A DNA stretch of 42,880 nt, taken from assembly GCA_016297535.1 (NCBI GenBank), contig JAEDGL010000005.1, positions 1 through 42,880 of the forward strand. The letters run 5' to 3'. The position numbers and the translations under genes are program-made. The notes beneath the pieces were generated by a model. The model ran no database searches and was not told where the DNA came from. It saw only the letters and a program-made list of their open reading frames with translations. Positions 18,424 to 26,228 of the stretch are shown piece after piece; the stretch's first letter is position 1, and every line of letters begins with the position of its first letter. Source of the DNA: Clostridia bacterium. Its GTDB lineage: Bacteria > Bacillota > Clostridia > Christensenellales > Aristaeellaceae.

Positions 18424-20636
18424 TGACGTGGCTTGATCTGGGCAACCGCTGGCGCAACCTGTATCTGCTCAGCTGCCTGTTGCAGATGGGCGCGCTGGGC
18501 TGCCTGTTTGCCCAAAGGGGCTGGTTTGTCAAAAAAAGCCGCGCGGCCTGCTTTTTGACCGGCGTGGCCACCACGCCGCTGATGCAGTATTTGTGGACGC
18601 TTGCTTTGGCACTGGTGTGGCCGTCGGCTCCGCGGATGGTATACATCGGCGCGCTGCCGGCGCTGAGCTGCCTGATCCTTCTGACGCTGATACTTGTTGA
18701 TGCAAGAAGAATCAGAACGCTTCTTCCGCGTGGCGTGGCCTTTGCAAAACGCATCCTGCATTTTGACCGGCCGGCGCTGATGGTTTTGTGCTTTGCCATC
18801 TGTATCGTGCTGCTCATCGGCCCGGCATGCGTGCGCTTTATGAGCAGCATGGAAAGCATGAGCGGCGGCGACGCGGGCGAGTACATGTCGCTGGCGCTGG
18901 ATTACTGCGAAAACCGCGATCTCTCCGTGCTGCTGGAAAAGGAAGAGCTGGTGGGGCATTACAGGGGGAATAGCCATTTTCCGTCGCTGGAGCTGTATTT
19001 CAGCTACGGGCTGTTTCACAGCAGCGGCCAGTACGGCTATCCCTTTGACAAGCCCGCCTTTACCGGCATGGGCATGCTCTTCTTTTACGCCATGGCGGCC
19101 TATGGGGCGCTGCTGCTGATTTTGTGCCGCGAAAAAAAGAGCTGCGTGCTGCTGGGCGTGGTACTGGTCAATCTGGTGCCGGACCTGTACTTCTCCGTTG
19201 CCACGGCCCCGCGGGATATCTGGCGCATTCTGGCTGTTCTGTGGGCTTCCGCCATTTTTTGCGGGCTTACGGAGGAGGGAAACTGGAAACAATATCTGGG
19301 CAAGCTGCTGCTGAGCTTTCTGGTATGCTTTACGGCCATGAGCGCGCATGTGGTGTGCTTTGTGGTGCTGCCCTTTGTGGTAACGGCATGGGTGCTGTGG
19401 CGCTTTCTGCATCATGGCATGGTGCGCTATGGCGGCGCGTGGAAGGCGCTGGCGCGCAGCGTGGGCATGGCCGTGGCGGGGGCAGCCGGTACACTGCTGG
19501 CCTTCAGCGGCAATCTCTGGTGCTTTTTCAAGTGGGGAGAGCTGTCGCCCTGGCGGCTGATGACCACCTTCACCCAGGCTCCGTGGTACGACCGGTACAT
19601 GGAGATGGAGTACAAGCTGAATGAAACCACCACTCATCTCAGCTTCTGGAAGGCCCGGAATGCCATCCTGATGGATTATGCCACGCCCATTGGCACCTGG
19701 GGATTCTGGGCGGCGGTGATCGCCCTGGCGATGGTTGTTGCCTACCTTGTGTATGTGCGCGTGGGCATGACGCGCAAGGCCAAAGCCATGAAAAGGGAAA
19801 TTGGAGATGCGCAGGGGGCCGGAGCCATCGGCGTTATCATCCACAACCGGCAGCCCGGTGCGGAAACCGCGTCGGCGCTGGGCTTTTGCGCGCTGCTGGT
19901 GCTGCTGACGCTGGCGCCCATGTCCGGCGTGCTGGACAGCCCGCTGTACAGCTTTTCCGGCACCTTTGTCAGCATGCCCCGCTATACGCTGCAATGGTTT
20001 TTGCTGGCCTGCGTCATGGTGTGCGCCGCGCTTTCGGCGCTGAGCGATGCGTGGCCGGTGCTGCTTGCCCGCTGCGGCCGCGTGGGCCGTGCGGCCTGGA
20101 TCAGGCGGATTCCCGCCTGGCTGTGCGTGGCGGTATGCCTGCTTGGTATGGTCAGGGGACTGAGCCAGATTGGCTATACCAACACCTTCTACCGCTACAG
20201 CCGCGATGTGATGGAAAACGAGGACATCCTGCTGGACAACGGCTTTCTCAAGCGCTACGAGCTGCTGATGCGCGTGGCGCAGGAGGTGCCGCAGGAGCAG
20301 AAAATCCTGATTACACGGGACGGCTACCAGTATGCGCTTCGGGGACGCGGCTACGTGCTTACCTCCAATCCCATCGTGCCGCTGATGAACGAGCCCCTTG
20401 AAAACGTGGAAAACGCGCTTCGGGAAATGAATGTGGCGATGGTGGCCAGCGAGCCGCGCTTCTGGGACGAGCGCTACTACGCCCTGTCCGCCCTGAGCGA
20501 GTATCTCAACGCCCTGCCCGCCGAACAGATCCTTGAAACCGAAACCATGCGCCTGTATCTGGTGGATGCGGCGCTGGTGCCGGCGGCGCAGGCGATCTAC
20601 GATCAGCTGAATCAAACCGAAGGAGGAACCCTATGA
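18423..20636 (+). CDS. Large polytopic membrane protein, GT-C glycosyltransferase-like
   Basis: A 737-residue protein with about 12 membrane helices (early ones at about 12-30, 42-66, 71-92 and 118-138) and a soluble C-terminal region from about 600. The loop after the fourth helix contains MSGGDAGEYMSLALDY (146-161), an acidic motif like that of GT-C proteins using lipid-linked sugars outside the membrane. No named family is certain. The ATG follows GGGAGGA. It overlaps the DUF354 stop by 1 base and the next gene by 4. It probably uses the lipid-linked sugar made by one of the GT2 proteins of the operon, which is inference from context. Confidence 0.8.
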   Translation: MTWLDLGNRWRNLYLLSCLLQMGALGCLFAQRGWFVKKSRAACFLTGVATTPLMQYLWTLALALVWPSAPRMVYIGALPALSCLILLTLILVDARRIRTLLPRGVAFAKRILHFDRPALMVLCFAICIVLLIGPACVRFMSSMESMSGGDAGEYMSLALDYCENRDLSVLLEKEELVGHYRGNSHFPSLELYFSYGLFHSSGQYGYPFDKPAFTGMGMLFFYAMAAYGALLLILCREKKSCVLLGVVLVNLVPDLYFSVATAPRDIWRILAVLWASAIFCGLTEEGNWKQYLGKLLLSFLVCFTAMSAHVVCFVVLPFVVTAWVLWRFLHHGMVRYGGAWKALARSVGMAVAGAAGTLLAFSGNLWCFFKWGELSPWRLMTTFTQAPWYDRYMEMEYKLNETTTHLSFWKARNAILMDYATPIGTWGFWAAVIALAMVVAYLVYVRVGMTRKAKAMKREIGDAQGAGAIGVIIHNRQPGAETASALGFCALLVLLTLAPMSGVLDSPLYSFSGTFVSMPRYTLQWFLLACVMVCAALSALSDAWPVLLARCGRVGRAAWIRRIPAWLCVAVCLLGMVRGLSQIGYTNTFYRYSRDVMENEDILLDNGFLKRYELLMRVAQEVPQEQKILITRDGYQYALRGRGYVLTSNPIVPLMNEPLENVENALREMNVAMVASEPRFWDERYYALSALSEYLNALPAEQILETETMRLYLVDAALVPAAQAIYDQLNQTEGGTL

Positions 20637-21523
20637 ATTGTGCCGCGTGCGGCCGGCCGATGCCCCAGGGGGCAACGGTCTGCCCTGTGTGCCAGACCCC
20701 CGTGCAACAGATCGTGTATCAGCAGAGCTATGCGCAGTATCAGCAGGGCGGCTATCCAGGCGGATACCAGCAGCCCTATGTTTACGGCCAGCCGCCCGTG
20801 CGCAGGGAAAACGGCTTTCTGACCGCGCTGGCCGCGTTGCCCCGCGCATTTTGCCAATGCTTTACCCGCCCGGGCGAGGTGCTGCGCCAGATGGTGGAGC
20901 GCCGCGATGTGTACAGCGGCCCGGTGGTAACGGCGGTGGTTTTGCTGCTGGCATTTTTGGGCGGCATGGTGGTGATGCGCGGCTTTGTGGGCGTGCTGTT
21001 TCGCTGGGTAACGGCGCTTTCCGGCGTTAGCCTTGCCGGAACGGATGCCTCCATGAATCAGGGCATCCGGTATATCGCGGGCCGGGTGGCGCCCGCCGTG
21101 GGCGGCATTGAGGTGCTCTGCCAGCTCATCTGCATGCTGGTTCCGGCGGTGGTGTTTCTGGTGTACATCTGCGCCGTGTGCAAGGTGATGTTTTCCTGGG
21201 AGCTGGCGCTGGGCTTTGTGGCGGTTACCTCGCTGCCAACGGTGGCGATGGCGCTGCTTGCCATGGCGTCCTCGCTGCTCTCGCCGTGGATTTCGCTTAT
21301 TTTTCTCGCCTGCGCAAACGTGATGGCCTATACGCAGGCCTGCGGCATGCTTTCGCTGATCACCGGGCGCGATGAGCAGACCCTGATGCGCGGCAAGCTG
21401 CTGTGCACGGGGATTTCGCTGGCGGTGTCGCTGGCGCTGTGCGGCGTGGCGGGAGGATTGCTCATGGGCGGCGTGGCGCGGCGCATTGTGGTGCTGTTTG
21501 CCAATGTGGGGTCGTTGATTTGA
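20633..21523 (+). CDS. Zinc-ribbon membrane protein with YIP1-like domain
   Basis: A 296-residue protein. The N-terminus has one zinc ribbon, CAACGRPMPQGATVCPVC (residues 3-20), followed by a Tyr/Gln/Gly-rich linker (about 26-56, QQSYAQYQQGGYPGGYQQPY). The rest has five or so membrane helices arranged like YIP1-domain proteins. Such ribbon-plus-membrane proteins are common in Clostridia with no defined function. The ATG follows AGGAGG at 6 bases and overlaps the previous stop by 4; its stop overlaps the next start by 1. Placement inside a glycan operon suggests a membrane-organising or assembly role, but nothing in the sequence proves it. Confidence 0.82.
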   Translation: MNCAACGRPMPQGATVCPVCQTPVQQIVYQQSYAQYQQGGYPGGYQQPYVYGQPPVRRENGFLTALAALPRAFCQCFTRPGEVLRQMVERRDVYSGPVVTAVVLLLAFLGGMVVMRGFVGVLFRWVTALSGVSLAGTDASMNQGIRYIAGRVAPAVGGIEVLCQLICMLVPAVVFLVYICAVCKVMFSWELALGFVAVTSLPTVAMALLAMASSLLSPWISLIFLACANVMAYTQACGMLSLITGRDEQTLMRGKLLCTGISLAVSLALCGVAGGLLMGGVARRIVVLFANVGSLI

Positions 21524-23010
21524 TGAAGCTTTGCAAACGCTATGGACTTTGGCTGATGGCAGCAGCGTTGCTGCTTGCCTGCGCGGCGCTGCTGCTTGTA
21601 CAAAGCCGTCCGGCGGCGGAGCAGCCGTCCGCCGCGCTGCTGGCCGCGGCGCAGGGGCTGGATGAAATGGTGATCGACGCAAGGCTGCATGTGGAAAACC
21701 GCAGCGTGTCCGTAACCCATACGCTAAAGCTGGTCAACCGCACCGGGCAGCCCCAGGACGCGGCGGTGCTTCGAACCTGGCCCAACGCCTTTCAGAATAT
21801 GGATACCTCGCCCTGCGCGGCGGAGGATGCGCTGTTTGACCAGTATTACCCGGGTGGCTTTTCCAGCGGCGCGCTGGTGATGGCGCAGGCGCTGGTGAAC
21901 GGCCAATCCGTGCTTTACCGCTATACGGACGAAGCCAAAACAGTGCTCAGGGTGCCGGTGCCGGGCGGCTGGCCGGAAAACGGTACGGTGGAGCTGACGC
22001 TTTCCTATGTCATCCAGGTGCCGCAGATGGCCTACCGCTTTGGCGTGTGGGATGAGATCTGGGCGCTGGGCAACGCCTTTGCCATTCCCGCCGTTTGGGA
22101 AAACGGAGCCTTTCGCACGGATGCGTACGCCTCCGTGGGCGATCCCTTTGTAAGCGATTGCGCCAACTATACCGTTACGGTTACGGTGCCCAAAGGCTAT
22201 GTCTGCGCGGGCAGCGCAAGCCCCGTGGTCCATACGGCAGACGGGCAGAGCGTGTATGCGTTTTACGCTCCTGCCGCGCGCGATTTTTCGCTGGTTATCA
22301 GCAGGCGCTTCGAAACGGCGCAGGGCATGCAGGATGGCGTGCTGGTTACGGCCTGCGCGGCCACCGCGTCGCAGGCGCGCAGGCTGCTGCGCTGCGGTCA
22401 AAAAGCCCTTGCGGCGTATAACGAGGCGTTTGGGGAGTACCCCTATCCGTCCTACACGCTTTCGCAGGTGTCCTTTGCGCACGGAGGGATGGAATATCCG
22501 GGCCTTGTCATGATCGCCACCAGCCTGCTTGCCCAAAGCGGACGCGAGCTGGAATACGCCGTGGCGCACGAAACGGCGCACCAGTGGTGGTACGCCGTGG
22601 TGGGCTCGGACGGGTGGAACCAGCCCTGGCAGGATGAGGCGCTGTGCGAGTTCAGCCTGCTGAAATATGTCCAGAAATACTACGGCCTGTCCGAGCGGGA
22701 GGATCTGGAGCGCAGCCGCATGGAAAGCTCGCTGCGGGTGACGGTGCCGCGGGGGGTAACGCCGGGCACGCCGCTGGATTATTTTTCCTCCCTGAGCGAG
22801 TACCGGCTGGTGGTGTACGACCGGGGCGCGGCCTGCCTGTGCGCGCTGGACCGCACCGTGCCGCTGGATGCGTTTTTGCGCGATTACTACCAAAGCTACG
22901 CCTTCCGCCGCGCCACGCGGGAGGATTTTGAAGAGCAGCTGTTTCGCAGCACGGGCGAGGATCTGACCCCGCTTTTGCGCGATTATCTGGATACAAGCAT
23001 TCTGAATTAA
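21523..23010 (+). CDS. Membrane-anchored M1-family (gluzincin) metallopeptidase
   Basis: A 495-residue protein with an N-terminal hydrophobic segment (about 9-26), probably a signal anchor; LLAC at 17-20 is a weak lipobox alternative. The zinc site is complete: HETAH (His349, Glu350, His353) and Glu372 after exactly 18 residues, the M1 spacing. The substrate-binding G-x-M-E-N motif reads GGMEY about 25 residues earlier. It is shorter than full aminopeptidase N (about 850 residues) and lacks the large C-terminal helical domain, so it may be a processing peptidase acting outside the membrane. The start is the ATG sharing a base with the previous stop (TGATG); its ribosome site is weak, fitting coupling. 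Its place among glycosyltransferases is unusual. Confidence 0.9.
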   Translation: MKLCKRYGLWLMAAALLLACAALLLVQSRPAAEQPSAALLAAAQGLDEMVIDARLHVENRSVSVTHTLKLVNRTGQPQDAAVLRTWPNAFQNMDTSPCAAEDALFDQYYPGGFSSGALVMAQALVNGQSVLYRYTDEAKTVLRVPVPGGWPENGTVELTLSYVIQVPQMAYRFGVWDEIWALGNAFAIPAVWENGAFRTDAYASVGDPFVSDCANYTVTVTVPKGYVCAGSASPVVHTADGQSVYAFYAPAARDFSLVISRRFETAQGMQDGVLVTACAATASQARRLLRCGQKALAAYNEAFGEYPYPSYTLSQVSFAHGGMEYPGLVMIATSLLAQSGRELEYAVAHETAHQWWYAVVGSDGWNQPWQDEALCEFSLLKYVQKYYGLSEREDLERSRMESSLRVTVPRGVTPGTPLDYFSSLSEYRLVVYDRGAACLCALDRTVPLDAFLRDYYQSYAFRRATREDFEEQLFRSTGEDLTPLLRDYLDTSILN

Positions 23011-23041
23011 CCCTACAGCCATACGAAAGGAAGAAACCAGC

Positions 23042-24148
23042 ATGAGTAACGCGAGCCGTACAGCCGTGGTGATTCCCGCCTACAAGCCGGACGACCGTTT
23101 GCCGCCCTACGTGGCCGCCCTGAAGGAGGCGGGCGTGGGGAAAATTGTGATTGTGGACGACGGCAGCGGAAAGGACTTTCAGCCGCTGTTTCAAAGCATT
23201 GCGCAGGATGATACGGTGCACATCCTTTCCTACGAGCCCAACGCGGGCAAGGGCGTGGCGCTCAAGCGCGGCATGGCCTATCTGCAGCAGAACTGTCCCG
23301 ATCAGGCGTTTGTGGTAACCGCCGACAGCGACGGCCAGCATACCGTAAAGGATGTGCTGCGCATGGCGGAGGCGCTGGCGGAAAACAACGGCGGCGTGCT
23401 GCTGGGCAGCCGCGATTTCAACCAGCCGGATGTGCCCTTCAAAAGCCGCAACGGCAACAAAATCACCTCCACCGTATTCAGGCTGCTCTACGGCGTGTGG
23501 GTATCCGATACGCAAACCGGCCTGCGCGGCTTTGCGCGCGAGCTGCTGCCCATGATGATCGCCGTGCGGGGCGACCGCTACGAGTACGAGATGAACGTGC
23601 TCATCGAGTGCGCCCACCGCAAAATCGCCATGCGCGCCCTGCCCATCCAGACCGTGTATGAAAACAACAACGAGGGCAGCCATTTCCGCGCCGTGCGGGA
23701 CAGCGCGCGCATCTACGGCGTTATTCTGGGGGGCTTTTTCCGCTTTATCGGCGCGTCGCTGGCCAGCTTTCTGGTGGATTATGCGCTGTACCTGCTCCTG
23801 AACAACCTGCTCAAGGCAGCCCATCCCGCGATGGCGCAGCAGGTGAGATTTCTGTTTTTGCACTTTGTGCCGCACATCGCCATCGCCACGGTGGGGGCGC
23901 GCGTACTTTCCGGCATTTTCAATTTTGCGGTCAACCGCCGGCTGGTGTTCCACGACAACGCTTCTGTGGGGCGCAGCTTCCCGCGCTATCTGGTCATCTT
24001 CTTCCTGGTGATGATCCTTTCCGCGGCTCTTACCAGCAGCCTGCACATGTGGTTTGGCTGGAGCGATAACCTTGTAAAGATTCCGGTGGATATCGTGCTG
24101 TTCTTCCTGAGCTACACGCTGCAGCAGCGCTGGGTTTTCCGCGGATGA
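23042..24148 (+). CDS. GT2 glycosyltransferase-GtrA fusion protein
   Basis: A 368-residue fusion. Residues 1-230 are a GT-A domain with VVIPAYKPDDRLPP (9-22), IVDDGSGK (37-44) and DSD (95-97) in TADSDGQHT, plus TQTGLRGFARE. Residues 232-368 are a GtrA domain with four membrane helices, recognised by RFIGASLASFLVDYALYLL and FNFAVNRRLVF. GtrB-type enzymes load a sugar on undecaprenyl phosphate and GtrA proteins are thought to help move it across the membrane, so the fusion covers both steps. The ATG follows AAAGGAAG. It is 31 bp after the peptidase gene and last in the operon; the terminator just after it acts mainly on the opposite strand. Confidence 0.92.
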   Translation: MSNASRTAVVIPAYKPDDRLPPYVAALKEAGVGKIVIVDDGSGKDFQPLFQSIAQDDTVHILSYEPNAGKGVALKRGMAYLQQNCPDQAFVVTADSDGQHTVKDVLRMAEALAENNGGVLLGSRDFNQPDVPFKSRNGNKITSTVFRLLYGVWVSDTQTGLRGFARELLPMMIAVRGDRYEYEMNVLIECAHRKIAMRALPIQTVYENNNEGSHFRAVRDSARIYGVILGGFFRFIGASLASFLVDYALYLLLNNLLKAAHPAMAQQVRFLFLHFVPHIAIATVGARVLSGIFNFAVNRRLVFHDNASVGRSFPRYLVIFFLVMILSAALTSSLHMWFGWSDNLVKIPVDIVLFFLSYTLQQRWVFRG

Positions 24149-24185
24149 AAAAAGCCCCGCGGCCGTTTGCACAGGCAGACGGCCG
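24148..24185 (-). terminator. Intrinsic terminator of the GNAT gene
   Basis: An 11-bp stem, CGGCCGTTTGC (24160-24170) with GCAGACGGCCG (24175-24185), including one wobble pair. On the minus strand it is followed by CGGGGC and six Ts (the A-run at 24148-24153). Only the minus-strand reading has the T-run. Confidence 0.75.
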
Positions 24186-24203
24186 TGAGGCGGACGTGCG
24201 GGT

Positions 24204-24680
24204 TTACCCCTCCCGCAGCGCCTTGGGCACGCATTCGGCGCTGGGGTGATCGCAGCCGGCGCAGTTGCCGCCGCAATGGCTCAGCTGCACGTTTTCGCCG
24301 CGGATGGACATTTGCGTCAGGCCGTTTTGACGGCCACCGGCGGCAAAGCCGTAGCGGGCAAAGAAGGCTTCGGTTTGGGCATCGCATTCCAGGCGGATGA
24401 TTTCCGCGCTGTGGGTGAGCGCCTTGAACAGCGTCAGGCGCACCAGCAGATCGCCAAAGCCGCGGCCGCGCCTGTCGGGCAGCACGCCCAGGTCACCGAT
24501 GACAAACGCACCGTCCTGCCACCACAGGCGGGCGGCGGCCACGGGCACGCCGCCGTCAAACACCACCACCTGCTGCGCAATCGCGTCGGTAGCATCCTGG
24601 CCGCGGCCAAATACGCTTTGCCTAAGGCTCAGGGGCAGCGCAAGATCGCTGCCGCAGGGGAACCATCTGCCCTGTACCAT
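24204..24680 (-). CDS. GNAT family N-acetyltransferase with a C-terminal cysteine cluster
   Basis: A 158-residue acetyltransferase of unknown substrate. The acetyl-CoA-binding motif is visible: FVIGDLGVLPDRRGRGFGDL, with RRGRGFG as the pyrophosphate loop. The last 26 residues, LSHCGGNCAGCDHPSAECVP, hold four cysteines spaced C-x3-C-x2-C-x6-C, plus His residues, suggesting a metal or Fe-S site. The start is the ATG at 24680, nine bases after GGAGG; the frame extends upstream but there overlaps the divergent DUF896 gene and has no such site. Only 33 bp separate it from the DUF896 gene. Confidence 0.85.
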   Translation of the reverse strand: MVQGRWFPCGSDLALPLSLRQSVFGRGQDATDAIAQQVVVFDGGVPVAAARLWWQDGAFVIGDLGVLPDRRGRGFGDLLVRLTLFKALTHSAEIIRLECDAQTEAFFARYGFAAGGRQNGLTQMSIRGENVQLSHCGGNCAGCDHPSAECVPKALREG

Positions 24681-24713
24681 CAAAAATAACCTCCCGAAAG
24701 GATGAATAGGATC

Positions 24714-24926
24714 ATGGAACATGAAAAAATCGAACGGATCAACGAGCTGGCCCGGCTGGCCAAGGAGCGCCAGCTGACCCATGAGGAGCTTGTGGAGCGC
24801 GCCGCCTTGCGCAAGGAATACCTGGACGGCTTTCGCGAGAACATGCGCCAGGTGCTGGAGGGCGTGCGCCTGCAGCGCCCCGACGGAACGCTGGAGCCCC
24901 TTCAAAAGAAACAGGACAAGCATTAA
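24714..24926 (+). CDS. DUF896 (YnzC-like) small protein
   Basis: A 70-residue protein of the DUF896 family, small helical proteins widespread in Firmicutes with no firm function. The family signature is visible: KIERINELARLAKERQLTHEE, then LRKEYLDGFRENMRQVLEGV, and a charged tail. I choose the ATG at 24714 because it aligns with the usual N-terminus and has AAAGGA upstream; an in-frame ATG at 24702 sits directly on that ribosome site. Only 33 bp lie between it and the divergent GNAT start, so its promoter probably lies inside the GNAT coding region. Confidence 0.88.
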   Translation: MEHEKIERINELARLAKERQLTHEELVERAALRKEYLDGFRENMRQVLEGVRLQRPDGTLEPLQKKQDKH

Positions 24927-24997
24927 CAGCCTGCCCAACATATCCATCGTACCACAAAGTTCACCAAAAATCAACCAGAATATTTTTGCAAAACCAC

Positions 24998-25026
24998 TTG
25001 TTTTAGGGGTTGACTTCGGTTATAAT
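24998..25026 (+). promoter_or_regulatory. Promoter of the DUF1292 gene and its leader
   Basis: Perfect TATAAT at 25021-25026 and TTGTTT at 24998-25003, with a 17-bp spacer. A better-looking TTGACT at 25010-25015 is only 5 bp from the -10 and cannot be the -35. Confidence 0.65.
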
Positions 25027-25065
25027 AAAGCCAGGCCAAGAGGATCAGACGCAACGAAAACAAGC

Positions 25066-25202
25066 TTCCCATCGCGCGCGGGAATGCCCGCCGCAGGCTG
25101 TGATGACACGGCGGTGAAAGCGAAACACGCTGGGCAGCGTGCGGTGCTTCCGGTGGAGGATTTTTTCTTCCTCAAGGCTTACCGGAGAACGCCAAAGGGC
25201 GT
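25066..25202 (+). promoter_or_regulatory. Five-hairpin structured 5' leader of the DUF1292 gene
   Basis: Within a predicted leader of about 200 nt, five successive stems can be drawn: TTCCC/GGGAA (25066-25084), CCGCCG/CGGCGG (25088-25114), CACGCT/AGCGTG (25126-25141), a two-part stem CCGGT..GAGGA/TCCTC..ACCGG (25150-25185), and ACGCC/GGCGT (25189-25202). I cannot match it to a known riboswitch or RNA class. The run of stems before a short coding gene suggests a cis-acting RNA or a separate small RNA; folding is by eye. Confidence 0.5.
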
Positions 25203-25236
25203 GGGAAAACAAAGCTGAGAAAGAGAGGCGATTCCG

Positions 25237-25590
25237 TTGTACTGCGACGAACAGAACCTGGGCGGCAACGCCGCCGAAGAAGAAGTCCAGGATCTCATCG
25301 AGGGTGTCGATGAGGATGGCAACACTGTCTTGCTGGAGGTTGTTCGCTACTTCTTTTACAACGGTGAAGAATACGTTGTCCTGGGCGACGCCCATACAGG
25401 CGAGGACGAAGGCGAAGACAGCGACGAGGAAGAAGCCGTCAATATCTATATCATGAAGGTTGTGGAAAAGGAAGAGGACGGCGAAGAACTGGAAGAATTC
25501 CTCGCAGTGGAAGACGAAGACCTGCTCGAAAAGCTCATTGAAGTGGTTCAGGCTGATTTTGAAGCCGACGAGGCATTTGATGACGAGTAA
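25237..25590 (+). CDS. DUF1292 family acidic protein (YrzB-like)
   Basis: A 117-residue, highly acidic soluble protein of the DUF1292 family (YrzB in B. subtilis), of unknown function. The family core is LLEVVRYFFYNGEEYVVLGD (residues 27-46); the remainder is Glu/Asp rich, including GEDEGEDSDEEEAVNIYIMK. The start is TTG at 25237, eight bases after GAGAGG; no ATG lies between it and the family core. The long structured leader, rare start codon and own promoter suggest that expression is controlled after initiation. Downstream are an inverted repeat and a strong terminator, so it is monocistronic. Confidence 0.88.
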   Translation: MYCDEQNLGGNAAEEEVQDLIEGVDEDGNTVLLEVVRYFFYNGEEYVVLGDAHTGEDEGEDSDEEEAVNIYIMKVVEKEEDGEELEEFLAVEDEDLLEKLIEVVQADFEADEAFDDE

Positions 25591-25634
25591 GCGGCACACA
25601 GGCGATAGGGCCGCCGCACCAGCTTTTTTCCAAA

Positions 25635-25700
25635 CGAATGGACTTTCCGCGAGTACGATCGGACGATCGTTGTAGATAAAAAACGTAGGTTTTCCATTCG
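25635..25700. repeat. 66-bp nested inverted repeat after the DUF1292 gene
   Basis: Outer arms CGAATGGA (25635-25642) and TCCATTCG (25693-25700) are perfect. Inside is a second perfect palindrome, ACGATC (25655-25660)/GATCGT (25665-25670), with a 4-base loop. It lies between the DUF1292 stop and the terminator at 25729, so it would be in the 3'-UTR. Confidence 0.6.
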
Positions 25701-25728
25701 GGCAGGCAAGGCAAAAATGAATAACCAA

Positions 25729-25767
25729 AATGATCTGGCCGGCAGGTTCGGCCAGATCATTCTTTTT
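25729..25767 (+). terminator. Strong intrinsic terminator of the DUF1292 transcript
   Basis: A perfect 13-bp stem, AATGATCTGGCCG (25729-25741) with CGGCCAGATCATT (25749-25761), a 7-base loop and the T-rich tail TCTTTTTG. Confidence 0.92.
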
Positions 25768-25820
25768 GTTTCTTTTGGCAGCTTGCTACATGCAGTCCTT
25801 TTATTGCTTCTTGCAGGTTC

Positions 25821-25849
25821 TTGTTCGATGGCGCAAATTTGGGTACGAT
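25821..25849 (+). promoter_or_regulatory. Promoter of the XRE regulator gene
   Basis: TTGTTC (25821-25826), a 17-bp spacer and TACGAT (25844-25849), about 50 bp before the chosen start at 25899. Both boxes are partial matches. Confidence 0.5.
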
Positions 25850-25898
25850 AACCGTAAACCAGGGCACAACGCTTGAAGCAGGGGTGGATTGCAACAGC

Positions 25899-26228
25899 AT
25901 GGATTATGTAGATCTTGGAAAGCGCGTTCGCGCGCGCCGTACAGCCCTGAACTGGACGCAGGAGCACCTTGCGCAGGAGATTGGCGTAAGCACCTCGTTT
26001 ATCGGTCACATTGAGCGTGGCTCGCGAAAGGCCAGCATCGATACCCTGGTGATGCTGGCAAACGCCATGCAGATCAGCACCGACGAGCTGCTGGGCGGCA
26101 GCCTCAGCATGCCAAACGATCTGGTTATGCCCGTGAAAAACCTGACCAAGGGCCAGAAGCAGGCCATGATGCAAATTCTGACCACAGCGCAGGAGCAGGT
26201 GCTGCAATGGAATACGCCGGATGAGTAA
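25899..26228 (+). CDS. XRE-family helix-turn-helix regulator
   Basis: A 109-residue DNA-binding protein. The five-helix HTH covers about residues 5-63: LGKRVRARRTALNWTQEHLA, then QEIGVSTSFIGHIERGSRKA, where SxxYIxxIERG-like spacing identifies the recognition helix, then IDTLVMLANAMQISTDELL. The C-terminal 40 residues (KGQKQAMMQILTTAQEQVLQ) look like a short dimerisation helix; there is no sensor domain. I choose the ATG at 25899, where homologues of this type start; the frame is open further upstream, overlapping the promoter. It stops immediately next to the convergent dapB stop, with no intervening base. Confidence 0.87.
   Translation: MDYVDLGKRVRARRTALNWTQEHLAQEIGVSTSFIGHIERGSRKASIDTLVMLANAMQISTDELLGGSLSMPNDLVMPVKNLTKGQKQAMMQILTTAQEQVLQWNTPDE

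Noticed and set aside
18375..20615. A 746-codon minus-strand frame opposite the 737-residue membrane gene
   Set aside because: His/Gln/Arg-rich shadow; the plus-strand gene has a proper ribosome site and coupled overlaps.
25010..25026. TTGACT as the -35 box of the DUF1292 promoter
   Set aside because: Only 5 bp separate it from TATAAT; the TTGTTT at 24998 has the proper 17-bp spacing.
25591..25628. First terminator of the DUF1292 gene (GCGGC/GCCGC followed by TTTTTT)
   Set aside because: Only a 5-bp stem with a long loop and several bases before the T-run; the hairpin at 25729 is far stronger.
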